Shown: one piece after another, positions 27,062 to 35,421 of the stretch
Numbering within the stretch: the first letter of the stretch is position 1
Layout: each line of letters starts with the position of its first letter
Assembly (NCBI GenBank): GCA_021776595.1
Contig: JAJFFP010000062.1
Location: 1 to 41,836 of the forward strand
Source: Robiginitomaculum sp.
GTDB taxonomy: Bacteria; Pseudomonadota; Alphaproteobacteria; Caulobacterales; Maricaulaceae
Direction: 5' to 3'
DNA length: 41,836 nucleotides
Made by a program: the position numbers and the translations under genes
The notes under the pieces: model-generated
Told to the model about the DNA's origin: nothing
What the model saw: the letters and a program-made list of their open reading frames with translations, nothing else
The model's database searches: none

Positions 27062-29260
27062 ATGGCGAACAGCAAGCAAGCACAGCCACTTGGGGGCCGA
27101 TTAGGTGATTTTTTCACCGTGCCATGGCGTAACCATGCCCGGCATCGGGAAATATTGTGGCTGGACGCCTGGAACAAAGCCGCCGGGGTGATGCTGCGCA
27201 CACCGGGACGGGGCAGTTTGTCTCTTTGGGGGCCATGGGCATTTTGCTTTGGGGCAGCCGCCTATTTTTTTCCGCTTTACGAGCCATCACCTTTTTTGCC
27301 GCTGGCTGTGCTGTTGGTGTGCCTGGGTGTCGGTTATTGGGTGCATCGGCGTACCGGATCAAATGGTTTGTGGGCTATTTTTATCCTGGTCATGATTGCC
27401 ACTTTTCTGTCTGGATGGGGCAGGGCGCAATGGCGCAGTCATTCCCGCGCGGCACCAGTCTTGAGTGCCAAGAGCACAGTTTACAAGGGGCATGGTCTTG
27501 TGCTTGGCGTTGATAAGGAGCGCGGCCATCGGGCGCGATACCTGATAGCACCCTCGTCACTGGGAAGGCTGAGCGCGTCTGATATGCCAAAACGCATACG
27601 CATGACTGCTTTTGCCAATGATGCACAAACCGGTGATCAGGTTAACTTTACAGCTGCCTTGCAAGCCCCGCCAAAGGCACGTTTTCCAGGGGCATATAAT
27701 TTTGCCAAAGCCGCCTGGTTCAAGTCGATCGGGGGCACCGGTTTTTCTTATGGACATTTGCGATCTCTTGGCGTTTCGCCTCAAACGCCCGGCTTTTCGC
27801 TAAGATTGGCTAAAATACGGCGCAAAATGGCAGTGCGTATCCGCGAAAGCCTGGGGGGGCAAAAAGGTGCGATTGCCGCAGCATTGGTCACCGGGGACCG
27901 CAGTGCCATAAATAATAAGACGGCAGAGGATTTGCGCGTCGCCGGACTGGCGCACATGCTGGCCATTTCCGGTCTGCATATGGGCTTGGTGGCGGGCCTT
28001 GTATTTGGCGTTGGGGGGATGATGTTTGCCGCCATTTCCGCGATAGGTGAGCATTATGATGCCCGCAAGCCTGCAGCGCTTCTTGGGCTATTGGTGGCCA
28101 CGGGATATTTGCTGCTCTCCGGTGCCGGTGCCCCGACCGAGCGCGCATTTGTTATGACCGCAGTGGCCTTGGGCGCGGTGCTCTTTAATCGCCGGGCCCT
28201 TTCTTTGCGCACTATCTCCATTGCCGCTTTGATGGTGGCAGTCCTTAACCCTGAAAACGTTATTTCGCCGGGATTTATCATGTCGTTTTCAGCGGCCCTG
28301 GCCTTGATTGCATTTTATGAATGGGCAGGAAGCCGTGTGCAATTATTGCCTCGTCCGGTCGGGTTCAGCTTTTTGCAAACCCTTTCCCGACTGGCCGCCA
28401 TTATTGGCGCACTGGCGTTGACCAGCCTGGTTGCTGGTTTTGCCACGGGGCCCTTTGCCGCCTTTTATTTTCACCGCGCCGCTGTTTATGGTTTGATTGC
28501 CAATATTGCAGCTATGCCGGTATTTACCTTTATCGTGATGCCCGCATTACTGGCCGGGACGTTGTTGGATGTGATCGGCATGGGCGCGCCATTTTATGCG
28601 CTGGCGGGATGGGGGCTTGATCTGATCATCAATATTGCCCACGGCGTAGCCCTTATGCCCGGTGCCCTGGCCAGAATTCCGGCGGCACCGCCATTGGTTC
28701 CCGCCATTATGGCTGCAGGTTTATTGCTGCTTTGCCTTACCCGATCATTTCGCCGTTTATGGGGTGTGGCCTCCATCGTGGTAGGCGTAATGATCTGGTC
28801 AAACACATCCCCGCCTGATGGGCTGATAACCGCTAATGGCGGGGCAATAAAGGTCATGGTCAATGATGAAATCAGACTGGTAGGTTTCGGCACATTTTCC
28901 AAATTTGAGTTAGGGCAATTGGCCAGCGCTCTGGCCATTGCCCCGCAAAACGCTATTCACATCAAAAAAGCATCCAAAGTGCTTTCCTGTGATGCTGCCG
29001 GGTGCATGGCACAGCTCATGGATGGCAGACGCATCGTCTTTAATCTGGATATGGGGCAATTGGAAGAAGATTGCCGACATGCGGATATCGTAGTGGCAGG
29101 TTCAGCCCCGTCCGCCAGGACGGCAACGCGTTGTCCTGCCGATCGATTGATCCGCCCGGCAATGAATGAGGAAGTCACATATTTCCTAAACTTTGACCAT
29201 GAAAAGGCAGAAAAAATAATACCCAATCCAATACGGCCTTGGTCAAAAAGTATGCCGTAG
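27062..29260 (+). CDS. comEC: ComEC/Rec2-family DNA-uptake channel protein
   Basis: Predicted inner-membrane channel for single-stranded DNA during transformation. The 732-residue protein has an N-terminal membrane part, a soluble DUF4131/OB-like region near 120-235, and the competence domain with LAISGLHMGLVAGLVFG followed by many helices. The C-terminus after about 590 is a short soluble region where a metallo-beta-lactamase-like domain would sit. It shows no obvious HxHxDH motif, so the nuclease-like domain is probably truncated or degenerate. A possible -10, TAATAT, lies at 27047-27052. No other competence genes are in the window. Confidence 0.9.
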   Translation: MANSKQAQPLGGRLGDFFTVPWRNHARHREILWLDAWNKAAGVMLRTPGRGSLSLWGPWAFCFGAAAYFFPLYEPSPFLPLAVLLVCLGVGYWVHRRTGSNGLWAIFILVMIATFLSGWGRAQWRSHSRAAPVLSAKSTVYKGHGLVLGVDKERGHRARYLIAPSSLGRLSASDMPKRIRMTAFANDAQTGDQVNFTAALQAPPKARFPGAYNFAKAAWFKSIGGTGFSYGHLRSLGVSPQTPGFSLRLAKIRRKMAVRIRESLGGQKGAIAAALVTGDRSAINNKTAEDLRVAGLAHMLAISGLHMGLVAGLVFGVGGMMFAAISAIGEHYDARKPAALLGLLVATGYLLLSGAGAPTERAFVMTAVALGAVLFNRRALSLRTISIAALMVAVLNPENVISPGFIMSFSAALALIAFYEWAGSRVQLLPRPVGFSFLQTLSRLAAIIGALALTSLVAGFATGPFAAFYFHRAAVYGLIANIAAMPVFTFIVMPALLAGTLLDVIGMGAPFYALAGWGLDLIINIAHGVALMPGALARIPAAPPLVPAIMAAGLLLLCLTRSFRRLWGVASIVVGVMIWSNTSPPDGLITANGGAIKVMVNDEIRLVGFGTFSKFELGQLASALAIAPQNAIHIKKASKVLSCDAAGCMAQLMDGRRIVFNLDMGQLEEDCRHADIVVAGSAPSARTATRCPADRLIRPAMNEEVTYFLNFDHEKAEKIIPNPIRPWSKSMP

Positions 29261-29266
29261 TGCTGT

Positions 29267-29286
29267 GTTGTAATATATATTACAAC
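29267..29286. promoter_or_regulatory. Perfect 20-bp palindrome between convergent comEC and lexA
   Basis: The half-site GTTGTAATAT is followed directly by its reverse complement, in the 52-bp gap between the comEC stop and the lexA stop. As RNA it could fold in either direction, but there is no GC-rich stem or clear T run. A protein-binding palindrome or a weak bidirectional terminator are both possible. Confidence 0.55.
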
Positions 29287-29312
29287 GCATTATATTGAAA
29301 AATTCATATGAA

Positions 29313-30008
29313 TTAATGGTAACGGCGAACCAGTCCAACCAGTGTGCCCTGGACTTTCACACGGTCGGGTCCAAAAATCCGGGTTTCATAATCCGGGTTG
29401 GCAGCTTCCAGCGCGATGGCACCATTTTTTTTGCGCAGGCGTTTCAAGGTTGCCTCTTCATCATCAACCAGTGCCACAATAATTTCGCCATTTTGGGCCG
29501 TATCGGCTTTGCGGATGATAACGGTGTCGCCATCCAGAATGCCGGCATTGATCATGGAATCCCCTTGCACGGTAAGGGCAAAATGATGGCCTCTGCCGAT
29601 CATATCGGCGGGGGCAGAAATGCGGGCCGTTTCATGAGATATGGCCTCGATCGGGGTGCCGGCGGCAATGCGTCCAAGCAGCGGAACATCCACGCTATTG
29701 GCCGCCTGCGGATGATCAAAATCAGCGGTAGTGCGCCCTTGTGCGGACTTTAACGTCGTAACGTCCGCGTTGGCCGCTTTTCTATCCTGTAAGTCTTCTG
29801 GCAGCTTGATCACTTCAAGTGCCCGTGCACGATGGGCAAGGCGGCGAATAAACCCGCGTTCTTCCAGAGCGGTAATCAAGCGGTGTATGCCTGATTTGGA
29901 CGCCAGACCCAGGGCGTCTTTCATTTCATCGAATGAGGGCGAAATGCCTGTCTCCCCCAGACGTTTGTTGATAAATAACAATAGGTCGTGTTGTTTAGCG
30001 GTTAGCAT
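29313..30008 (-). CDS. lexA: LexA repressor
   Basis: SOS transcriptional repressor that self-cleaves when RecA filaments form. The 231-residue protein has an N-terminal winged helix-turn-helix ([17 protein letters not shown] to about 70) and a linker. Cleavage site A116-G117 lies in GRIAAGTP, and the catalytic pair is S151 (VQGDSM) and K189 (ATLKRL). The start at 30008 has two LexA-type boxes just upstream, indicating autoregulation. It lies downstream of trpC on the same strand; the moaC and moeA genes often found between them in alphaproteobacteria are absent. Confidence 0.97.
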   Translation of the reverse strand: MLTAKQHDLLLFINKRLGETGISPSFDEMKDALGLASKSGIHRLITALEERGFIRRLAHRARALEVIKLPEDLQDRKAANADVTTLKSAQGRTTADFDHPQAANSVDVPLLGRIAAGTPIEAISHETARISAPADMIGRGHHFALTVQGDSMINAGILDGDTVIIRKADTAQNGEIIVALVDDEEATLKRLRKKNGAIALEAANPDYETRIFGPDRVKVQGTLVGLVRRYH

Positions 30009-30018
30009 GATATCACCA

Positions 30019-30059
30019 GAACAAAAAACGAATCTGTTCGCTATGTTCTATAGATGTTC
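30019..30059 (-). promoter_or_regulatory. LexA boxes controlling lexA
   Basis: GTTC-N7-GTTC at 30045-30059 is a perfect alphaproteobacterial SOS box. A near-consensus GAAC-N7-GAAT lies at 30019-30033, 10 bp before the lexA start, and an extra GTTC is at 30036-30039. Both boxes are in the 61-bp gap between trpC and lexA, so lexA probably has its own self-repressed promoter. Confidence 0.85.
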
Positions 30060-30069
30060 TTGTCCCGCG

Positions 30070-30864
30070 TCAAGTCCGGATATCAAGCAGTGCCTTTGTG
30101 GCCGCTTGCACGTCGGTCTGTCGCATCAGGCTTTCGCCGACCAGTATGCCTCTGGCACCGGCGGTTTTAACCCGTTTTATGTCCGCAGGGGTGGCAATGC
30201 CACTTTCTGATACCAGGAAATGGGTTGCCGGTATTTGCGACGCGAGGTCTTCGGTTACGGCAAGCGAGGTTTCAAAGGTGGATAAATTGCGATTGTTTAT
30301 CCCTACAAGGCGGATGGGCAAGCTCAGCGCCGCTTCAAGCTCCCTGGCATTATGGGCTTCCACCAGCACATCCATAGACAGGTCCTGGGCCAGCTCTGCC
30401 AGTTCTTTTGCTTGTGCGGGCATGAGTGCGGCCATGATCAGCAAGATACAATCTGCGCCAAGAACACGAGATTGCACCACCTGCCAGGGGTCGATGATGA
30501 AATCTTTACGCAAGACCGGCAGCGCGCAAGCCTCACGGGCTTCGCACAGGAAGTCATTATCGCCTTGAAAGTAATCATGATCGGTCAGAACGGAAAGACA
30601 CGCCGCCCCGCCGCGCTGATAAGCGTCTGCCAGTTTTGCCGGACTAAAATCATCGCGAATAAGGCCCTTTGAGGGGCTGGCGCGTTTAATTTCGGCTATC
30701 AGGGCGATGCTGGTGCCCGTGGGTGGTGATTTTAAGGCTTGCAGGAACCCGCGTGTCAGCGTGCAATCGCGCACCAGTCCCAAAAGTTCGTTTATAGTTG
30801 TTTCACGTTTACCAGCGGTAATTTCGTCGCGTTTGGTTTCTAATACCTGATCCAATATGCTCAT
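30070..30864 (-). CDS. trpC: Indole-3-glycerol phosphate synthase
   Basis: Closes the indole ring in tryptophan synthesis (CdRP to indole-3-glycerol phosphate). The 264-residue TIM-barrel protein shows LIAEIKRASPSKGLI near residue 53, VLRKDFIIDPWQV, VGINNRNLSTFE and VSESGIATPADIKRV, all hallmark strands with the catalytic Lys and Glu residues. It is stand-alone, not fused to TrpF. Its start overlaps the trpD stop by 4 nt, as expected in a trpGDC operon. Confidence 0.97.
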   Translation of the reverse strand: MSILDQVLETKRDEITAGKRETTINELLGLVRDCTLTRGFLQALKSPPTGTSIALIAEIKRASPSKGLIRDDFSPAKLADAYQRGGAACLSVLTDHDYFQGDNDFLCEAREACALPVLRKDFIIDPWQVVQSRVLGADCILLIMAALMPAQAKELAELAQDLSMDVLVEAHNARELEAALSLPIRLVGINNRNLSTFETSLAVTEDLASQIPATHFLVSESGIATPADIKRVKTAGARGILVGESLMRQTDVQAATKALLDIRT

Positions 30865-31883
30865 TGGTCAGGCTCGTTGGAAAGACGCACGAGGGTTTCC
30901 AGTGCGGCGGCGGCCTTGCCTTCATCCAGGGCTTTGGCGCAAAGCGCTATGCCTTGTGCAATATCTGCCGATTTTCCGGCTACAAAGACAGCCGCTCCGG
31001 CATTCAGCAGGGCAATATCGTAAAACGGGCCTTTTTTACCATCCAGCAGGGCCCGTATGGCTTTGGCATTTTGCGCCGGATCCCCCCCGGTCAGATCATT
31101 TTCAGAGGCGCGGGCAATGCCAAATTCTTCCGGGGTGATGTCAAAGGTTTGCACTTGTCCGTCTTGCAGGGCGCTGATGCGTGTCGGCCCGGTCGTGGTT
31201 ATTTCATCAAGGCCATCATGGCCATGCACGACCCAGGCGCGCTGTCCGCCAAGTTCTTTTAACGCTCCGGCCATGGGCGCAGTCCAGCGGGCATCAAATA
31301 CCCCCAATAACTGGTGGCGAACCCCCGCCGGATTGGACAGGGGACCAACCAGGTTGAATATAGAGCGTATGCCAAGCGCCTTTCGGGCATGGGCCACATG
31401 ACGCATGGCAATGTGCAAAGCCGGGGCAAACATAAAACCAATATTGGCTCCGCGCATACAGGCTTCGACCCTGGCCGGGCTGATTTGCAGGCGCACCCCC
31501 AAGGCCTCCAGCACTTCGGCAGAGCCAGATTTGGAGCTGAGCGCCTTATTGCCATGCTTGGCGACACAGACCCCGGCGCCGGCAACGATCAGGGCTGCTG
31601 CCGTGGAGATATTATAGGTGCCCTTGGAATCGCCGCCAGTCCCACAGGTGTCGATGGCTCCTTTGGGGGCGGATACCGGGTTCAGGCGGGCGCGCAGCGC
31701 CAATGCGCCCTCGGTAATGACTTGCGTGCTCTCGCCAGTGATGCGTAATCCCATCAAAAATGCACCGATTTGTGCATTATCGACTTTGCCATCCATAATT
31801 AACGAAAACGCCTGGCGCGCCAATACCGTATCCAGCGTGTCACCGGCGGCCAGTTTTTCCAATATCGGGGTAAAATCGCTCAT
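30861..31883 (-). CDS. trpD: Anthranilate phosphoribosyltransferase
   Basis: Transfers phosphoribosyl from PRPP to anthranilate. The start at 31883 gives 340 residues beginning MSDFTPILEKLAAG; it overlaps the trpG stop (ATGA). A longer frame to 31907 would run further into trpG. Signatures are DTCGTGGDSKGTYNISTAAA (PRPP loop), KHGNKALSSKSGSAEVLEAL and NLVGPLSNPAGV. It is not fused to TrpG, unlike in enterobacteria. Confidence 0.97.
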   Translation of the reverse strand: MSDFTPILEKLAAGDTLDTVLARQAFSLIMDGKVDNAQIGAFLMGLRITGESTQVITEGALALRARLNPVSAPKGAIDTCGTGGDSKGTYNISTAAALIVAGAGVCVAKHGNKALSSKSGSAEVLEALGVRLQISPARVEACMRGANIGFMFAPALHIAMRHVAHARKALGIRSIFNLVGPLSNPAGVRHQLLGVFDARWTAPMAGALKELGGQRAWVVHGHDGLDEITTTGPTRISALQDGQVQTFDITPEEFGIARASENDLTGGDPAQNAKAIRALLDGKKGPFYDIALLNAGAAVFVAGKSADIAQGIALCAKALDEGKAAAALETLVRLSNEPDQ

Positions 31884-32467
31884 GCCGCACTGGCTTTTCG
31901 TGTGCAATAATTCATGAAGTTCTGTAAAATCTTGTGTCCATAATCTGAAGCAATGGATTCGGGGTGAAACTGAACCCCATGCACCGGTCGGCTCTTGTGT
32001 TGCAGCCCCATAATCTCACCGTCCTTTGTCTGGGCACTGATATGCAGGCAATCGGGCAGGCTGGCCCGTTCCACCGCCAGACTGTGATAGCGTGCAGCCT
32101 CAAAACCGTCTGGAATATCGGCAAACACCCCGCTGCCATCATGGAAGACAGGGCTGGTTTTACCGTGCATGATGGTCTTGGCCTGCACCACTTTGCCTCC
32201 ATAGACCTGCCCAATGGCCTGATGGCCAAGACACACCCCAAGAATGGGCAGGTTGTCGGGGGCTTTTTGTAATAATTCCAGACATATCCCGGCCTGATTG
32301 GGATCGCACGGGCCGGGGGAAAGAATGATCCCGTCAGGCGCTGGCGCCAGCACATCCTGAACGCTTATAACGTCATTGCGATACACTTGGGTTTGCGCGC
32401 CCAGCTCCTGCACATAATGCACAAGATTGTAAGTGAAACTGTCATAATTATCGATAATGAGAAGCAT
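31880..32467 (-). CDS. trpG: Anthranilate synthase component II (glutamine amidotransferase)
   Basis: Releases ammonia from glutamine for TrpE. The 195-residue class I amidotransferase begins MLLIIDNYDSFTYNLVHYVQ. It has the oxyanion/nucleophile motif GVCLGHQ (Cys79) and the His-Glu pair in VQFHPESIAS. It is the first gene of trpGDC here. trpE lies 1.5 kb away on the same strand, with a plus-strand gene between, so the two subunits are not made from one simple operon. The same protein could serve as PabA. Confidence 0.96.
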   Translation of the reverse strand: MLLIIDNYDSFTYNLVHYVQELGAQTQVYRNDVISVQDVLAPAPDGIILSPGPCDPNQAGICLELLQKAPDNLPILGVCLGHQAIGQVYGGKVVQAKTIMHGKTSPVFHDGSGVFADIPDGFEAARYHSLAVERASLPDCLHISAQTKDGEIMGLQHKSRPVHGVQFHPESIASDYGHKILQNFMNYCTRKASAA

Positions 32468-32533
32468 GGGCAGACGTTTCCGGTTTTTGGTAATTTACGG
32501 CGTTGGCGCAAAGGTCGCAATGGGGGCTGGAAG

Positions 32534-32572
32534 TTAAGCGCATCTGCTCCATGCTAACCATTTGGTAACCAT
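32534..32572 (-). other. Twelve-codon ORF with two Trp codons upstream of trpG (possible leader peptide)
   Basis: Reading the minus strand from ATG 32572 gives MVTKWLAWSRCA and a stop at 32534-32536, about 66 nt before trpG. Two Trp in twelve codons upstream of a trp operon recalls trp leader peptides. The ribosome site is weak, and I see no GC-rich hairpin followed by a T run before trpG, so attenuation is only a possibility. Confidence 0.25.
32554..32572 (+). promoter_or_regulatory. TAACCAT direct repeat, weak CtrA-like site
   Basis: TAACCAT occurs at 32555-32561 and again at 32566-32572, exactly 11 bp apart. Read as CTAA-N7-GTAAC (32554-32569) it differs by two bases from the CtrA consensus TTAA-N7-TTAAC. 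It lies in the divergent gap between trpG and the deacetylase gene. Confidence 0.25.
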
Positions 32573-32590
32573 AAATGCGCCTGATGGCGT

Positions 32591-33637
32591 ATGGACCGGC
32601 AAATGACTGATTCAAGAGGTTACAGGTTACAGCGCCTTGCCAAAGTGCGCGAACATCTGAAAGCCAATATGACCACAGAAAAGCATCAGCGCCGTTTTGG
32701 CGGATTTGCCTTATTGGGCATGGTGCTTGGGTCATTATTGGCCATTATCATAATGGCGGGTCTGTTACCGGACCGGGCCGGAGCCAGTGCAAAAACCAGT
32801 GGTAGATTTAGTATTCCCGCCCCAAAATCCGCCCCAAAATCTGCCCCAAAATCTGCCACGGAAACTACCCCCATATCGAAAACTGAATTATCTTTTCCAT
32901 CGTCGTCCAAAACGGGGCATCATCGTAGCATACAGCCAGTCATTGCACTGGTTATTGATGATATGGGACCGGCCCATCAGTGGTCAGAGGCGGCGCTGGC
33001 CCTGCCCAAAGCGGTTACAATGGCGGTGCTGCCTTATGTATCTGATGCGCCCCAATGGGCCAGAAAAGCGCAAGCGGCCGGGCATGAAGTGATCCTGCAT
33101 ATGCCGATGGAGCCATACGGTCTGGAAGATCCGGGACCGGGGGCCTTGTTGCGCAGGCTTTCAACAGATCAGAATCGCCAGCGCCTTGAAGCAGCCATTT
33201 TGGCGGTGCCAGGCATTGTCGGGGTTAATAACCATATGGGTAGCCGCTATACCGCCTGTGCGCGCTGCACAATGATGGTGGCAAAAACGCTGCATGATCG
33301 CGGGCTTTATTTTCTGGACTCCATGACCATACCCTCCAGCACAGCCGCAGACGAAGCCCAAAAAGCCGGGGTGGCGGTGATCAGGCGCGATGTTTTTCTG
33401 GATGATGTTGATGATGCGCAAGCGATTGAACGTCAGATGCGAAGGGCGGAACAACTGGCCCGCCAAAGCGGCGTTGTGGTGGTCATCGCGCATCCAAGGC
33501 CGGGCACGCTGACCGCTTTGCAGGACTGGCCAAAGCGGCTGGCCAAACTTGAAATAAAGATGGTTTCGCTGAGCGCGGCGATGGAACAAAAACGCGCACA
33601 GGAGCGGGGCACATTTCGCCGTTCAGCGGGCTTGTAA
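32591..33637 (+). CDS. Divergent polysaccharide deacetylase family protein
   Basis: The 348-residue protein has a short basic cytoplasmic N-terminus, one membrane anchor near 36-59 (FALLGMVLGSLLAIIIMAG), a repetitive Pro/Lys/Ser linker (three PKSA units near 78-89) and a C-terminal domain from about 115. That domain starts PVIALVIDDMGPAHQWSEAA and contains VILHMPMEPYG, NNHMGSRYT and VVVIAHPRPGTL. These match the YibQ/DUF610 divergent polysaccharide deacetylase family, which is probably periplasmic; substrate and activity are uncertain. The gene sits on the plus strand between trpE and trpG, splitting the trp genes. ATG 32591 is used; ATG 32603 is an alternative, and neither has a strong ribosome site. 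Confidence 0.85.
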   Translation: MDRQMTDSRGYRLQRLAKVREHLKANMTTEKHQRRFGGFALLGMVLGSLLAIIIMAGLLPDRAGASAKTSGRFSIPAPKSAPKSAPKSATETTPISKTELSFPSSSKTGHHRSIQPVIALVIDDMGPAHQWSEAALALPKAVTMAVLPYVSDAPQWARKAQAAGHEVILHMPMEPYGLEDPGPGALLRRLSTDQNRQRLEAAILAVPGIVGVNNHMGSRYTACARCTMMVAKTLHDRGLYFLDSMTIPSSTAADEAQKAGVAVIRRDVFLDDVDDAQAIERQMRRAEQLARQSGVVVVIAHPRPGTLTALQDWPKRLAKLEIKMVSLSAAMEQKRAQERGTFRRSAGL

Positions 33638-33643
33638 AGATAT

Positions 33644-33926
33644 CTAGGGTCCAGACTCAATCAAATGGTTTAATTTCATGCCTTTAGGAAATATTGAATG
33701 GAAGAAAGGCGGGTGCAGCAAAGGCTACCCGCCTTTGCAAGGCTGGGTTTCGACAGACAGTGGTTCCTGAAGGCACCTGTAAGGCGAGGGTTCTTTTTCG
33801 CTTAAAGACGTCAAAAGACCTTGAAAATACACCATATTTCCGTCGCCCATTCTCCTGTAAATTTTCCCCTTTGGCAAAAAAACCTCTCCTCGTGAAATCA
33901 AGCATCTGAAGAGGCAAGGACCCTAG
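33644..33926. mobile_element. 283-bp inverted-repeat-bounded element (MITE-like, or structured RNA)
   Basis: CTAGGGTCC at 33644-33652 is matched by its exact reverse complement GGACCCTAG at 33918-33926. The outermost CTAG may be a target duplication of the kind made by some IS5-family elements, with GGGTCC as terminal repeat. The right CTAG contains the trpE stop codon. Inside are a strong hairpin at 33705-33736 and open frames on both strands without recognisable domains. No transposase is encoded. A non-coding RNA closed by the end pairing is the alternative reading. Confidence 0.4.
33705..33736. terminator. Strong hairpin downstream of deacetylase gene and trpE
   Basis: AAAGGCGGGT (33705-33714) pairs perfectly with ACCCGCCTTT (33727-33736) around a 12-nt loop. 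A 10-bp GC-rich stem flanked by A/T triplets between two convergent genes suggests a bidirectional terminator, although the T runs are short. Confidence 0.6.
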
Positions 33927-35416
33927 TTAAACCGCCAGGCCTGTTCGGCGGCACGAAACAGCGCCCGTGATTTATGCACCGTTTCCATGCGTTCGCTTTC
34001 CGGGTCACTATCCAGCACCACCCCGCCGCCGGCCTGCACATACATCATTCCATCCTTGATAATGGCCGTGCGCAGGGCAATACAGGTATCCAGATCGCCA
34101 CCCGCAGAGAAATAGCCGATGGCACCGGCATAAAGCCCGCGCTTTTCAATTTCCAGCTCATTGATGATTTCCATGGCCCGGATTTTGGGGGCGCCAGAAA
34201 CCGTTCCGGCAGGAAAACCTGCAAACAGCGCATCAATGGCATCTTTATCTTCTGCCAGTTCACCTTCGACATTGGAGACAATGTGCATCACATGGCTGTA
34301 ATGCTCTATGCCAAACTGTTCGGTAACGCTGACGCTGCCGGCATTGCACACCCTGCCGACATCGTTGCGACCAAGGTCCAGCAGCATAAGGTGTTCGGCG
34401 CGCTCTTTCGGATCAGACAGCAGTTCTGCTTCAAGGGCGGCATCTTCGGCCGGATTGGCCCCGCGTGGCCGGGTGCCGGCGATGGGGCGCACCGTCACCT
34501 GGCGATTACGCACCCTGACCAGAATTTCCGGGCTGGAGCCGACCACGCTAAAATTTTCAAAATTGAGATAATACAAAAACGGCGACGGGTTTAAGCGGCG
34601 CAATGAACGGTAAAGGGCAAAGGCTGGCGCATTAAGCGGGGCGCTAAAGCGCTGGCTTGGCACCATCTGGAAGATGTCACCCGCCTTGATATAGTCTCTG
34701 GCGCGCTCGACCATGGCCCGGTAATGATCCGGGGCGGTATTGCTTTGCGGTTCTGGTTGCGCGTCACCCAGGGTCCCCTGATTGATGGGCGGGGTTTGCA
34801 CCGCTTTGCACAATTGTTCCTGTAAACCATCCAGTCTGTGCATTGCCGCTGACCAGGCATCTTTGGCACTGCGGCCAGGCGTCGGCCTGACCGGTGTGGT
34901 CAGCACAATTTCCTGGGCAACGGAGTCAAATATGGCAATCAGGGTAGGGCGGATCAGCAGCGCATCATCAAGCCCAAGCGCATCGACCTTTGAAACGGGC
35001 AGTGTTTCCACATGATTGATCATATCATAACCCAGATAACCAAATACACCGGCGGCCATTGGTGGCAGACCTTGCGGAATGGTGACTTGCGCGTCATTTA
35101 CAAACTGGCGCAGGGCCTCAATGGGGGGCAGGGCAGAGGTCTGCCACGCACCATCCGGGACTTTAATTTGCGCCTGATCATGGCGGACTCTCCAGACCAT
35201 ATCAGGGGCCAGCCCGATTATGGAATAGCGGCCACGCCAGTCGCCCCCCTGAACCGATTCCATCAAGAAAATGTCTGGTTGTTGCGGTCCAAGGCGCAAC
35301 ATGGCCCCCACCGGGGTGAGAAGATCGTCAATAAGCGTGCGTGACAGAATTTGCGCGACGCCCTGTTCATAAAGCGCGCTAAAATCCTCATCCGGCTCTA
35401 CGGACAGATTTTCCAA
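33923..35416 (-). CDS. trpE: Anthranilate synthase component I
   Basis: Chorismate-using subunit that makes anthranilate with TrpG-derived ammonia. The 497-residue protein has the N-terminal feedback region (DIFLMESVQGGDWRGRYSII, with Met where many TrpE proteins have Leu in the LLES motif). The chorismate-binding core contains RPIAGTRPRG, HLMLLDLGRNDVGRV and PAGTVSGAPKIRAMEI. No upstream ATG or GTG suits; TTG at 35416 fits, 5 bp after the ppiD stop, which suggests coupling to ppiD. The stop codon lies in the CTAG that ends the 283-bp element. Confidence 0.95.
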   Translation of the reverse strand: MENLSVEPDEDFSALYEQGVAQILSRTLIDDLLTPVGAMLRLGPQQPDIFLMESVQGGDWRGRYSIIGLAPDMVWRVRHDQAQIKVPDGAWQTSALPPIEALRQFVNDAQVTIPQGLPPMAAGVFGYLGYDMINHVETLPVSKVDALGLDDALLIRPTLIAIFDSVAQEIVLTTPVRPTPGRSAKDAWSAAMHRLDGLQEQLCKAVQTPPINQGTLGDAQPEPQSNTAPDHYRAMVERARDYIKAGDIFQMVPSQRFSAPLNAPAFALYRSLRRLNPSPFLYYLNFENFSVVGSSPEILVRVRNRQVTVRPIAGTRPRGANPAEDAALEAELLSDPKERAEHLMLLDLGRNDVGRVCNAGSVSVTEQFGIEHYSHVMHIVSNVEGELAEDKDAIDALFAGFPAGTVSGAPKIRAMEIINELEIEKRGLYAGAIGYFSAGGDLDTCIALRTAIIKDGMMYVQAGGGVVLDSDPESERMETVHKSRALFRAAEQAWRFN

Positions 35417-35421
35417 AGACC

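Noticed and set aside
33684-33917. Overlapping open frames on both strands between the deacetylase gene and trpE
   Set aside because: No recognisable domain or good ribosome site, and they include the terminator-like hairpin; treated as part of the inverted-repeat element.
33644-33926. tmRNA, RNase P RNA, 6S RNA or SRP RNA
   Set aside because: None of the conserved core sequences I know for these RNAs is visible on either strand.
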